Below the pieces are notes generated by a model. The model searched no databases and had not been told where the DNA came from. It saw only the letters and a program-made list of their open reading frames with translations. The position numbers were made by a program, and so were the translations under genes. Positions 26,506 through 35,806 of a DNA stretch of 64,000 bases are shown piece after piece (positions within the stretch are counted from its first letter, which is position 1; each line of letters begins with the position of its first letter). The DNA comes from Spirochaetales bacterium (GTDB taxonomy: Bacteria > Spirochaetota > Spirochaetia > UBA9216): the NCBI GenBank assembly GCA_016342585.1, contig JAEINK010000017.1, positions 1 to 64,000 of the forward strand, read 5' to 3'.

Positions 26506-27345
26506 TTACCCTTTAACCGAGCCGGCAGTCGACTCCATGTGAATTTTATTTTGAAAAAAGAAATAGAGAACCAGTGGAATGATGGCGGAGAATAGAATCG
26601 CCGCCGTCAATGTTGGAATGGGAATTCCATGCTCTCCCTTCATTACGGCCAGTCCCAGGGAAAGGGGACGCATGACAGGTTTTTGGATCAAGAGAAGGGA
26701 AAAAGGAAGTTCCGTCCACATGGCCAGCGAGCCGACGATTCCTATTGTCCCTATCATAGGGGTAGCGATAGGCATAATAATTCTAAAAAGCTGCTGGAAA
26801 ACATTTGCTCCATCTATCCTCGCAGATTCAATCATGGATCGCGGAACAGTGGAATAATAAGTGGACATGATATACGTTCCAAAAGGAGCAAAGTAAGCCA
26901 CCCAGACAAGTATCAACCCTAAATATGAGTTCATAAGCCCTATTTTCGAACAGATCCTGTAGACTTGTGCCGCAATAACCATCTGAGGGAATATCTGAAA
27001 GAATAAGATAAACGAGAAGATGGCTATTTTAAAACGAAACCTGAGCATTCCCAGGGCAAATCCGGCTGCATTGCAGACAAAAATATAGAGTACCATTCCC
27101 AGGGAGACGGTCAAAACAGAATTAAACATATACTGTGCCATATTCAGATTTCGAAAAACATATGCATAGTTTGCCGTTGTCCAGTGAACAGGTAGTGCCG
27201 TTTTGCTGACTGTATATTCCGAAGGAATTTTGAAGCTCGAAATAAATGTGAAATATAATGGATAAAGACTGAAAAGTGTGACAAAAATCAGTAAAAAATA
27301 AACGGCCATTCTGGCGGGATTATATCTTTTTGCACGAATCATCAT
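26506..27345 (-). CDS. Carbohydrate ABC permease, MalG/UgpE type
   Basis: 279 residues with six membrane segments. The ATPase-contact loop is ESARIDGANVFQQLFRIIMPIATPM (about 180-205), the CUT1-family EAA motif. The N-terminal YPLYFTFISSFK is also typical of MalG-like proteins. It overlaps the end of the MalF-type gene by 4 bases. It forms one half of the inner-membrane channel. No ATPase gene is in the operon, so a shared MsmK/UgpC-like ATPase from elsewhere must power it. Confidence 0.93.
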   Translation of the reverse strand: MMIRAKRYNPARMAVYFLLIFVTLFSLYPLYFTFISSFKIPSEYTVSKTALPVHWTTANYAYVFRNLNMAQYMFNSVLTVSLGMVLYIFVCNAAGFALGMLRFRFKIAIFSFILFFQIFPQMVIAAQVYRICSKIGLMNSYLGLILVWVAYFAPFGTYIMSTYYSTVPRSMIESARIDGANVFQQLFRIIMPIATPMIGTIGIVGSLAMWTELPFSLLLIQKPVMRPLSLGLAVMKGEHGIPIPTLTAAILFSAIIPLVLYFFFQNKIHMESTAGSVKG

Positions 27346-28238
27346 TTTAACTGCTCCCCTTTTTTAAGAACATAAATCTGAAGGGCTGCAATAATAGAGC
27401 AGAAAACAAATAGGATTACCGCCCAGCTTGAAGCATACCCCATTTTAAAAGCTTGAAAACCTATCTTATATATCCCGAATTCCAGGGTATAAGTTGCAAA
27501 TCCCGGTCCTCCATAGGTCAGGGTATAAATAAAGCTATACATCCTTGCAAAAACCTCTATAAATGAAAGGACAAGAAAAAACTGGATGGAAAAGCTGATG
27601 CTGGGCACTGTGATTTTAAAAAACTTCTGCCACCAGCTGGCGCCATCAATTCCAGCCGCATCGTATAATCCGGAGTCGATACTGCTCATGGCGGCCAGAA
27701 AGTAAATGCATCCAAAACCCATTTTTGAAAATACAACAAAGAGTAAAGCGACAATATGGATAGCTGTATTGGAATGGCCGAGAATGTTAATGCTCCTGGC
27801 ATCTTCTACCCCTAAAAGCTCCAGCATTTCAATAAGAGGCCCGGATTGACTGAGAATAATACTGAATAAGGTTCCGAGTATGACGTACCCTAAAATGGTG
27901 GGAAGATAAATGACAGAACGGAAGAAGGTCCAACCCTTAAGGCCTTCCCTTAAAATAGCAGCAATCAGCAGAGGAACGAATGTTCCAACTGGAATATATA
28001 ATACAAGAACTCCCAGATTCTTTAATGAAGACCAGAATTTATCATCATTAAAAAGATGTTCATAGTTTTTGAAGCCCGCCCATACGGCAGTTCCAAACCC
28101 CTTCCAGCTTGTAAAACTGTAAAAAAAATTCGCCAATACCGGATATACAATAAAAACAAGCATGAGCAAAAGTAAAGGAAACAGTAGTATATAGGCATCT
28201 GATTGTTCCTGCTGTTTCATCATTTTTCGTGTGTACAT
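27342..28238 (-). CDS. Carbohydrate ABC permease, MalF/UgpA type
   Basis: 298 residues with six membrane segments. FPLLLLMLVFIVYPVLANFFYSF at the start and the EAA loop DAAGIDGASWWQKFFKITVPSIS (about 200-225) identify it as a CUT1 sugar permease. It pairs with the MalG-type protein encoded directly after it. It follows the solute-binding protein gene across a 63-base gap that contains a strong hairpin. Confidence 0.93.
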   Translation of the reverse strand: MYTRKMMKQQEQSDAYILLFPLLLLMLVFIVYPVLANFFYSFTSWKGFGTAVWAGFKNYEHLFNDDKFWSSLKNLGVLVLYIPVGTFVPLLIAAILREGLKGWTFFRSVIYLPTILGYVILGTLFSIILSQSGPLIEMLELLGVEDARSINILGHSNTAIHIVALLFVVFSKMGFGCIYFLAAMSSIDSGLYDAAGIDGASWWQKFFKITVPSISFSIQFFLVLSFIEVFARMYSFIYTLTYGGPGFATYTLEFGIYKIGFQAFKMGYASSWAVILFVFCSIIAALQIYVLKKGEQLK

Positions 28239-28258
28239 GTTCGGACATTCCTTGAAAA

Positions 28259-28283
28259 CGGCAGGAGCCCGGGGCTCCTGCCG
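28259..28283. terminator. Perfect 11-bp GC-rich hairpin between binding-protein and permease genes
   Basis: CGGCAGGAGCC and GGCTCCTGCCG pair perfectly around a 3-base loop. On the minus strand it is followed by only TTTTC, so it should be a leaky terminator or a 3' stabiliser of the binding-protein message. The position matches that of the hairpin in the 14.9-18.7 kb ABC operon. Confidence 0.65.
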
Positions 28284-28301
28284 TCATGGTTTTATCTTAG
28301 T

Positions 28302-29591
28302 TTAAAGATTCTGTTCGTATGCTTTCTGAAGTTTCTCTACATATTCAGTTAAAGAGATTTCATCGGCAACAAAGAAGAGCTGAAAGTAATTATAAAGTTC
28401 AGCAGCGAAACCGGCATCCAGTTGATTGTAGAAATCGGGAACCGCGTTGGTACTCATAAATCCAACGACTTCGGCTAAGGATTCATTATCAATAGGAAGA
28501 TTCTTATTGGGCACAATAGCTCCGGTTCTATTAAGAAACAGACTGGCTGATTCACCATGGACATACTCTTTGAGGTAGTCCACAGCAGTTTCCTTGTTTT
28601 CAGAGTTATTTAATACCGCAAAACCGATTCCGGCTCCCTGACTGCTCTGACGATCTGAATATGGTGCCGCGGAGGTATTGAGACTGGGTAGATAACCGAG
28701 ATTATCATAACCGAAGGCATCGCCGAAATCCTTCCAATGGGCTATATCGGAGGTAAGACCGAAAAAGAACCCGCCCTCACCGGATTTGAAGAGTTCAATA
28801 GCATCCATGAAATAGGGCATGGTAGCATTTTCAGTATTAACATATCCCTTGGTAAAAAGGGTCTTCAGCATTCGGGAGGCTTCAATAAAAGCATCGTCTG
28901 TGAAGTTTGCACTTCCATCACTGAACCCGTTCAATTTATCCCCATAGAAATTTGCAAGGAGAACACGGTAGGCAAAATCAACCCCAAAGGGCTGGCCGCC
29001 ATTCCCCATAACAATTGGAGAGATCCCGGCAGACTTCATTTTTTCACAGGCAGCCAGGAATGAATCCCAATCACCGAGGTTATCAAATGAACTGACGCCA
29101 GCTGTTTTCAGATTGGCTTTATTATAATAGATTCCGATACCCTGGGCGGTTAAAGGTACAATTTTAATATTACGGTCACTTTCATTGGTGGAAGATCCTG
29201 CTGCCCATGCAGAATCGGACATATCCTCTCTCCAGTCAGCAATATAGGTATCAAGTGGCAGGAGAAACTCTTCCATATTCCATATTCGCTGGTCCGTGTG
29301 TGCCATGATTACATCTGGTCCGATCCCGGAAGCCATGGCAGCCGCCAGTATTTCATAGTAGTTATCGTGAGGCTGGGCCACATGAACGATTTCCACATTC
29401 GGATTCGCAGACATATAGAGAGCATCCATATCCTTCAACGCCGATCCTACAACTTCTTCACTGTACTTAAAATCCCAGACAGTCAGTGTTACTTTTTCAT
29501 TCTTCTCTTCCTGATCTCCTCCAGCAAAGAGAGCCCCACAGCTGATAATGAGTATCAGAGTTATAAGGCCGATTGTTTTGTTTTTATGCAT
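28302..29591 (-). CDS. Carbohydrate ABC solute-binding lipoprotein
   Basis: About 429 residues. The start is set at the ATG at 29591 because GGAGG lies 8 bases before it; the track's upstream ATG contains that site. The signal ends IISCGALFAGG, with a plausible lipobox Cys, and a mature acidic start GGDQEEKNE. Family 1 marks follow: TLTVWDFKYSEEV, ASGIGPDVIMAH, QGIGIYYNKANL and MGNGGQPFG. It is the binding protein for the two permeases downstream. The gene before it on the same strand encodes a paralogue. Confidence 0.92.
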   Translation of the reverse strand: MHKNKTIGLITLILIISCGALFAGGDQEEKNEKVTLTVWDFKYSEEVVGSALKDMDALYMSANPNVEIVHVAQPHDNYYEILAAAMASGIGPDVIMAHTDQRIWNMEEFLLPLDTYIADWREDMSDSAWAAGSSTNESDRNIKIVPLTAQGIGIYYNKANLKTAGVSSFDNLGDWDSFLAACEKMKSAGISPIVMGNGGQPFGVDFAYRVLLANFYGDKLNGFSDGSANFTDDAFIEASRMLKTLFTKGYVNTENATMPYFMDAIELFKSGEGGFFFGLTSDIAHWKDFGDAFGYDNLGYLPSLNTSAAPYSDRQSSQGAGIGFAVLNNSENKETAVDYLKEYVHGESASLFLNRTGAIVPNKNLPIDNESLAEVVGFMSTNAVPDFYNQLDAGFAAELYNYFQLFFVADEISLTEYVEKLQKAYEQNL

Positions 29592-29728
29592 TTTCATTTC
29601 CTCCATATAAAATTAATTCATTGTCAGGCAGGATATGAGATGGGTATAGGTTCAAAATCGGGAAAGAGTTATAGATGTTGGAATACCATAGTGTTAAATG
29701 ATGCAATAAGTATCAAAAGCGGGAGATA

Positions 29729-31000
29729 TCAGTACAATTTCAGTTCATCCCGGAATTTTTTCAGGTATTCATTGATAGTAATTTCCCGGGAGTTTATCAG
29801 GAGATCATCCAATCGGTACTGGAGGTCTTTAATATAATTTGAGGGAACAGACATCTCAGGATCTGTACCGGTATTCTGTAAAGCATGATAGATCTGTTCA
29901 AGCAAAGGATAATCATCCACGGGAAGAACACTTTCTTCTAAAGGAATAAGCATGCCCAGGTCTTCAGTAAGAATCTCCTGACTCTCTCCAGAAAAAAGAT
30001 GATTCAAATACAAAGAGGCAGCCTCCTTGTTTTCAGAAGCTTTATTAATAGCAACAAGAACTCCTGCATCCTGAAGAAGCTGTGCACCCGGACGTTTCAT
30101 CCCGGGATGAATCAGATTGGGGAAATAGCCAACATTTTCCCGTCCAAGGGAATCTGTAAAATTTTTCCAGTGTGCTATATCGGAAAGTAACCCCAGGATC
30201 ATTGCACTCTTACCCTGGCTGAAGGAATCTGATGCATAATTGAAATAGGGTCTATACACACCAGATTCATCAAAATACCCCTTATCCCGCAATTCCCGGC
30301 CGAATGCCAGAATCATTCGAAACCTTTCTGTCCCCGGTCCCTGTCCCTGATCGTAAAATGACTCAATCTCCTCTTCTGTGAAAAAAGCCGTGATCAGGCT
30401 CCTTCGGAGAAATTCAGTTGTCATAGGTCGATTATTCCCCATCGCAATAGGGGTAATCCCTTGATTTTTAAGGGTCTTACAGGCGATTAGAAAATCATAC
30501 CAATCATCGGGTGGATTTTCCGGATCCAGCCCTACCGACCGAAAGAGTTCTTTATTGTAGTACCATCCGATCCCCTGAAAAGTCAGAGGAAGGGCTTTGA
30601 GAGCCCCGGTATCGTCACGGCAATAGTCAAGGGAAGCACTTCTGAACAATAAGCCACTATTATCAAGGAAATCATCAAGAGATTCCAGATACGGCTGGTT
30701 CTCAGCCAATTCGGGTCCCATATGAAGCCAGAGAATATCCGGCCCGGTCCCGGCGAGCAAAGCGGCTCGAAGAGCAGGTATATATTCCTGATCAAAAAAT
30801 CCTTTATGTATCAGGGTAATATCCGGATTGGATTTTCTGAACAGATTATCAATTCGATTTATGGCAATCTCGGTTCTGTGATCTGTATATTTAAAATCCC
30901 AGACCGTAAGGGATGATTCGGCCCCCAGCAGACCCATTCCAGTCAACATGAAAATAAGAGATATTAAAATTGACCTGAAGAACTTTATGGTGCAATTCAC
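29729..31000 (-). CDS. Second solute-binding protein of the same operon (paralogue)
   Basis: About 423 residues from the GTG at 31000. The track's longer version (to 31069) would overlap the divergent regulator gene and adds residues before the signal peptide. After the signal (FFRSILISLIFMLTGMGLLGA) comes SSLTVWDFKYTDHRTEIAINRID, closely parallel to the next gene's protein. LAGTGPDILWLH, QGIGWYYNKELF and AMGNNRPM also align. It keeps the ligand-binding fold, but only one permease pair follows, so it may serve another purpose, for example presenting ligand to the neighbouring membrane regulator. No lipobox is clear. Confidence 0.85.
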   Translation of the reverse strand: MNCTIKFFRSILISLIFMLTGMGLLGAESSLTVWDFKYTDHRTEIAINRIDNLFRKSNPDITLIHKGFFDQEYIPALRAALLAGTGPDILWLHMGPELAENQPYLESLDDFLDNSGLLFRSASLDYCRDDTGALKALPLTFQGIGWYYNKELFRSVGLDPENPPDDWYDFLIACKTLKNQGITPIAMGNNRPMTTEFLRRSLITAFFTEEEIESFYDQGQGPGTERFRMILAFGRELRDKGYFDESGVYRPYFNYASDSFSQGKSAMILGLLSDIAHWKNFTDSLGRENVGYFPNLIHPGMKRPGAQLLQDAGVLVAINKASENKEAASLYLNHLFSGESQEILTEDLGMLIPLEESVLPVDDYPLLEQIYHALQNTGTDPEMSVPSNYIKDLQYRLDDLLINSREITINEYLKKFRDELKLY

Positions 31001-31022
31001 TTCTACATGATAGACTGGTTTA

Positions 31023-32972
31023 ATGGTAAAAATCCACAGTTTTTTTGGAGCATTTCTTGTCACATTCATGATTCTCTGCCTCCTTATAGGTGTAATGGTT
31101 TTTTACAATATACAGTCAAATAATGTGCAGGAACTGGCATTGAAATCCATGACATTATTGTCCGACTGGAATAAGCTGGAAAACAGAACGAATCAGATTC
31201 TACTCAGCCGCTACACAGTAACAGATAAAACCATACATCCACTGATACAAACGTGGAAAGAGGAGTATGACAGCTTCTCTACCTCTCTTGAACAATTAAG
31301 TGAAGATAATCAGATTAACCACTGGCCCCATCTTATAGAGCAGATAAACGGTGCCACAAGAATATGGCGCTATACGAAAGTGCAGTTAAATAATGCCAAC
31401 AATTATTTTAATAAAATCATTCAAAGCGGACTTGGTGATAAGGTAATGGTGAACGGATTCATTCATACCATGTATAAACTGCGTATGGAAGGGCAATTAA
31501 CGGATACGGAGATCTTCCTGATAGATGACACCTTATACGCTCTGGAATCACTGGATAAGGCAACCCGGGAATTCGATTTAATCTTTAATGCTATAGTAGT
31601 GGACCTGAAGGATACGGGAAATGTTTATTTAAAACGGATCCGATTCATGATATTTGGGTTATTCTGTATGGCAATACTTGTACTTTGCCTTGCACTCCTG
31701 ATTAATAATCAGCTTAAAATAGCACAGGAAAATCGCTCACTTTATCTTAAACGTCAGAAAGGTCAACTTCTAAGGAGTCTCTGCGAAAATAGCTGCCTCG
31801 AGAATATGGAGCAATTCAACAGAAAAAAGATGGAGCTGGGAATACAATTATCACTCGATGATCCGATATTACCGATCATTCTGCAAATTGATAATTATTC
31901 CATATTTTCTCACAAACTGAACCTGAAAGAACAGAACAGTATAATCGAAGATCTGACCAGAACAGCAGAGAACTATTTAGCAGAAGAGGCTCTGAGTTGT
32001 GAATCATTCATCTATAGAGATGACATGATCATAATTCTCTCAAATACACAGGAGAGAGAGGAGATCGATGGTTTCCTCGAGCACATGCGAGTCCATCACA
32101 AAAATCTCATCCAAAACCAGGAATGGTCTGTTTCCATGACGATCGGGAGTATTAATAACGATGCCATAGATCTTGATAATGATTTTTCAGATCTCCTGGA
32201 ATTATCAGAATATAGATTTTTACAGGGAGAAGGAGCTTTTATTTTTCCGGGATCATCCCAGCTATCACTGAACCAAACCTTCCGGTACCCGAAGGAAAAA
32301 GAAAGGATATTAAAAGATTGCATAAATTCCCTGAAAATTAAACCATCCTTAAAAACCCTTGATGATATGATTGATTTTGGATCTGCCTACGGCCCGCGAA
32401 ACATGAGGAGATTATTTCTAAGACTAACCGCTTCACTGATATCCATAGTGGAAAACCTTGAACAGACATACCATATCCCCTCCATGACAGATGTGATCCC
32501 CATGATGCTGCAAGTACAGAATCCTGAAAACATCGACGGGGTAAAAGAGATCTTGAGAAAAATCATTAATCAAATTATAAATTCCTGTATCGAAACGAAA
32601 GAGGAGAAGCATGATCAGACTGTCTTAAAAATAAAAAATATAATTAAAAATGAAATGAACAATTTAAACCTTTCAGCAGAGACTATCGCTGATAAATTCG
32701 ACCTGACGGCATCCTATCTGAACAGACTATTTAAACAGCATAATTCCTATAGTATTGCCGGGTATATTAATATCATACGCCTGGAATTCAGTGAAGAACT
32801 TCTCAGGTGTACAGATAAGAATGTATCAGAAATTGCTGAATTATCGGGGTTTGCCAGTGCAGGAACTTTTTTCCGGCTGTTTAAAAAGAAATATGGTCGA
32901 ACGCCGAAGGATTATCAGCGAGAAATAAAACAGAGGGAAAGCAGTATACAGGATGAACCAGGTGGCTTTTAG
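31023..32972 (+). CDS. Membrane-anchored AraC-type regulator with extracytoplasmic sensor
   Basis: 649 residues. A membrane segment at about 8-28 leads into an extracytoplasmic helical sensor (about 30-205), then a second membrane segment (about 207-227). A cytoplasmic middle part (about 245-540) resembles the region between receiver and DNA-binding domain in YesN-like regulators. The last 100 residues are a double AraC helix-turn-helix (LSAETIADKFDLTASYLNRLF and VSEIAELSGFASAGTFFRLFKKKYGRTPKD). It thus senses outside the membrane and binds DNA directly. Its start codon is 22 bases from that of the divergent binding-protein gene and has no clear ribosome-binding site. It most likely controls the ABC operon at 25.4-31.0 kb. 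Confidence 0.88.
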   Translation: MVKIHSFFGAFLVTFMILCLLIGVMVFYNIQSNNVQELALKSMTLLSDWNKLENRTNQILLSRYTVTDKTIHPLIQTWKEEYDSFSTSLEQLSEDNQINHWPHLIEQINGATRIWRYTKVQLNNANNYFNKIIQSGLGDKVMVNGFIHTMYKLRMEGQLTDTEIFLIDDTLYALESLDKATREFDLIFNAIVVDLKDTGNVYLKRIRFMIFGLFCMAILVLCLALLINNQLKIAQENRSLYLKRQKGQLLRSLCENSCLENMEQFNRKKMELGIQLSLDDPILPIILQIDNYSIFSHKLNLKEQNSIIEDLTRTAENYLAEEALSCESFIYRDDMIIILSNTQEREEIDGFLEHMRVHHKNLIQNQEWSVSMTIGSINNDAIDLDNDFSDLLELSEYRFLQGEGAFIFPGSSQLSLNQTFRYPKEKERILKDCINSLKIKPSLKTLDDMIDFGSAYGPRNMRRLFLRLTASLISIVENLEQTYHIPSMTDVIPMMLQVQNPENIDGVKEILRKIINQIINSCIETKEEKHDQTVLKIKNIIKNEMNNLNLSAETIADKFDLTASYLNRLFKQHNSYSIAGYINIIRLEFSEELLRCTDKNVSEIAELSGFASAGTFFRLFKKKYGRTPKDYQREIKQRESSIQDEPGGF

Positions 32973-33090
32973 GGTTTAGTTTATACTGAAATAGAAGGCG
33001 TGTTTCTTATTTTAAAACGACTCTCCCCGGAACAAAGCTCCGCGGAAGTAAACCCGAATAGAAAAAAATGCTGATAAAAAAGGAGGATCT

Positions 33091-33645
33091 ATGAATCAAA
33101 AGGATATCCAAATCATAAAAACAGGAATCAACGATTTTAATGATGTTATGGAAGTTGAAAGAGAGGCCTTTGGATACGATAAAGAGGCTGAATTAACGGC
33201 AGACCTGCTTAATGACAAAACTGCCGAACCAATACTTTCTCTACTTGCATTTTATAAGGATAAACCAGTCGGTCATATTCTTTTTACCAGGGTATATCTC
33301 AATCAAATGACAGACCAGCCCCTTTTGCATATTCTGGCGCCTCTTGCTGTAAAACCAGACTATCAGAAACAGGGAATCGGAGGCATGCTGATTAAGGAAG
33401 GATTGAAAATACTTACAGAGATGGGATCTAAAATGGTATTTGTACTGGGTCACATGGAATACTATCCTAAATATGGTTTTATACCCGATGCAAAAAGTCA
33501 GGGCTTTGATGCCCCCTACCCCATTCCGGAAGAATTTTCAAACGCATGGATGGTGCAACCTCTTGGCACCAATGAAATATTTAAGATATCGGGTAAAATC
33601 ATCTGCGCCGACAAATTAAATAAACCGGAGCATTGGAGAGAATAA
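33091..33645 (+). CDS. GNAT family N-acetyltransferase, YhbS-like
   Basis: 184 residues. The acetyl-CoA-binding motif is LAVKPDYQKQGIGGMLIKEGL, with the preceding strand HILAPLAV; LGHMEYYPKYGFIP is the typical YhbS tail. It transfers an acetyl group from acetyl-CoA to an unknown amine. AAGGAGG precedes the ATG. The dehydrogenase gene starts one base after its stop codon, so the two are co-transcribed. Confidence 0.9.
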   Translation: MNQKDIQIIKTGINDFNDVMEVEREAFGYDKEAELTADLLNDKTAEPILSLLAFYKDKPVGHILFTRVYLNQMTDQPLLHILAPLAVKPDYQKQGIGGMLIKEGLKILTEMGSKMVFVLGHMEYYPKYGFIPDAKSQGFDAPYPIPEEFSNAWMVQPLGTNEIFKISGKIICADKLNKPEHWRE

Positions 33646-33646
33646 A

Positions 33647-34630
33647 TTGAAGGCTGCTTTATGGACAAAATACGGTTCTCCCGAAGTTTTAGAATATAGA
33701 GAGGTTGAAAAACCAGTACCCCGCGATACTGAAGTTTTAATAAAAGTTTTTGCCTCTACGGTTACGGCAGGTGATTGTGAATTGCGAAGCCTTACCTTCC
33801 CATGGTATTTAGCTATCCCCATAAGATTGTTTGCCGGGATAACCAAACCAGAAAGAATTAAAATCCTCGGCCAGGAAATATCAGGAGAGGTAGAAGCAAC
33901 AGGAAAAGATATAAAGATATTCAGCCCCGGAGATCAGGTGTTTGGTGCTACTGGATTTACCATGGGTGCAAATGCGGAATATATATCCCTTCCAGAGAAA
34001 TCCGTTGATAGTGTCATTACAATAAAACCAGCCAATATGCGCCATGAAGAGGCGGCAACGATTCCCCTGGGCGGACTTGAAGCGCTTCATTTTTTAAGAA
34101 CTGCCAATATTAAAAAAGGGCAAAAGGTTCTGATTAATGGAGCAGGAGGAAGTATAGGCACAATTGGTATTCAAATTGCTAAATCATTGGGAGCAGAAGT
34201 CACAGCTGTGGATAGATCGGATAAGCTTGAAATAATGCGCTCAATCGGAGCCGATTATGTGATCGATTTCACGATTGAAGATTATACGAGACAGGGAAAG
34301 AACTATGATGTAATCTTCGATGTTCCAGGAAAAGGTTCATTCTTAAAAACTGTCAAAATTCTAAATACAAATGGGTACTACCTTATCGCAAACCCAAGAC
34401 CACTGAAGATGATTCTTGGATTTTGGATATCGCTCACAAGTCGAAAGAGGGTAATTCTTGAGTCAACAGAGAGAAAGATTGAGGATTTAATCCTGCTCAA
34501 AGAGATGTGTGAGACGGGAAAAATAAAAGCAGTAATCGATAGACGATACTCTCTTGAACAAATTGTAGAGGCTCATCAATATGTGGAAGATGGAAATAAA
34601 AAGGGGAATGTTGTAATACTCCCCCCTTAA
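33647..34630 (+). CDS. Zinc-independent MDR family dehydrogenase/quinone reductase
   Basis: 327 residues. The N-terminal GroES-like domain opens with KAALWTKYGSPEVLEYREVEKP. The nucleotide fold has GAGGSIGTIGIQIAKSLGAEVTAVDRSDK; the usual structural-zinc cysteines of alcohol dehydrogenases are absent. It therefore belongs with NADPH-dependent quinone or enone reductases. The start is a TTG two bases after the stop of the acetyltransferase gene. The C-terminal part (ISLTSRKRVILESTERKIEDL) is typical for the subfamily. The substrate is unknown. Confidence 0.9.
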   Translation: MKAALWTKYGSPEVLEYREVEKPVPRDTEVLIKVFASTVTAGDCELRSLTFPWYLAIPIRLFAGITKPERIKILGQEISGEVEATGKDIKIFSPGDQVFGATGFTMGANAEYISLPEKSVDSVITIKPANMRHEEAATIPLGGLEALHFLRTANIKKGQKVLINGAGGSIGTIGIQIAKSLGAEVTAVDRSDKLEIMRSIGADYVIDFTIEDYTRQGKNYDVIFDVPGKGSFLKTVKILNTNGYYLIANPRPLKMILGFWISLTSRKRVILESTERKIEDLILLKEMCETGKIKAVIDRRYSLEQIVEAHQYVEDGNKKGNVVILPP

Positions 34631-34635
34631 AGTTC

Positions 34636-35754
34636 TTAATAGCTTCCCCTTCCACCCTCATAGGCTTCACGACGAAGCAGCTTGGCTTCATCCTTCATAA
34701 GCTCAAGCCCACCGCTCTTCATACAATCCCTATAGGCACTTTGGGCAGCGCTTCTATCACCCATAATATCATATAATTTCCCCATTTCCAGGGTAATTTC
34801 GGTGACCGAATACTGACTAAGCTCCCGGTGTCCCAAAGCCTCCAGATAGAACTCTATAGCACGCCCATAATCACCCATGGCATTATTCAGATTTCCCCGC
34901 ATCTGAATGGCCCGGGGGATCCACTTCCGTCCCAGGGCCCCGGATGCCACCCGTGCCTCCATAAGAAGAAACCTCTCCTCAGCCGCTTCTATCTCCCCTA
35001 ACCTCAGAAGAAGATCCACAAGGTAAAATCCTACAGATAAATTATCCGGAAATTCTTCCAGAAATTCATATGACCGTTCAAGGGCCTCATCATACTCCTT
35101 CTCTACATAAATACTGGTGGAGATGCAGAAAAGGGCGGCTTCATTCCGGGTAAACTCACCAAGCTCAACTGCCTCTTTTATATAGGATAACCCCTGATAA
35201 CGATCCGGTGAAAATTTCAAGGCCCGCAGGAAGTGAGAGAGGTAATCGGGCACGAGCGATGTTGAGTAATCCTGATCCCCCAAAATGAAGTAGAGATCCG
35301 GTAGTTCATTGATTTTCGTCTTGAGAGTGACGGCAAGCTCCCTCGCTCTGGCTGCGTGAACCGCCATCCGAATCCATTTACCATCTAAAGCATAACTCTT
35401 CATATAGTAGTAATTGATAAAGCAATCATAAAAACGGAAGATGTAATCATCATAAACTTTCAGATAATCGGTCACCCGCTCCTCAAGGGTTTCCAACTGG
35501 TCGTAGATCCTGTTAAAATTTTCTCTGCTGGGATTTTGGTTGATCAGAAGGAAGTCATATACAATTATTCCAAGTTCTGCTTCAACCGAGTCGGGGTGGC
35601 CGGTTCTATAACGCAACAGAATTTCCTCGGCTTTTTCAAATTCGAAATTATAGGCCAACCCAAGGGCGGAGGTAATCTCGAAATACCTCTCTTCGGAAAA
35701 GGAAGAAAATACGGGGAGAAGCAGAAAAAAAACAAACAGGAAATAGTTCTTCAT
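34636..35754 (-). CDS. Secreted TPR-repeat protein
   Basis: 372 residues. A signal peptide (FLFVFFLLLPVFSSFSEE) precedes an all-helical protein built of tetratricopeptide-like repeats, for example FEFEKAEEILLRYRTGHPDS, YDEALERSYEFLEEFPDNLS, AMGDYGRAIEFYLEALGHRE and IMGDRSAAQSAYRDCMKSGG. TPR proteins serve as protein-protein interaction scaffolds; here it would lie in the periplasm. It is convergent with the dehydrogenase gene (gap 5 bases). No partner is evident. Confidence 0.85.
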   Translation of the reverse strand: MKNYFLFVFFLLLPVFSSFSEERYFEITSALGLAYNFEFEKAEEILLRYRTGHPDSVEAELGIIVYDFLLINQNPSRENFNRIYDQLETLEERVTDYLKVYDDYIFRFYDCFINYYYMKSYALDGKWIRMAVHAARARELAVTLKTKINELPDLYFILGDQDYSTSLVPDYLSHFLRALKFSPDRYQGLSYIKEAVELGEFTRNEAALFCISTSIYVEKEYDEALERSYEFLEEFPDNLSVGFYLVDLLLRLGEIEAAEERFLLMEARVASGALGRKWIPRAIQMRGNLNNAMGDYGRAIEFYLEALGHRELSQYSVTEITLEMGKLYDIMGDRSAAQSAYRDCMKSGGLELMKDEAKLLRREAYEGGRGSY

Positions 35755-35806
35755 GAATTCACCATTAATACATTATAATTAATTTTTACAAACCAGGGGG
35801 AAAAAA

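Noticed and set aside
29298-29837. 179-codon open frame across the start of the binding-protein gene
   Set aside because: Overlaps the gap and the antisense of a real gene; no ribosome-binding site or domain.
26506-31000. Missing sugar-ABC ATPase considered as a broken operon
   Set aside because: CUT1 importers of this type commonly share an ATPase encoded elsewhere, so absence is normal.
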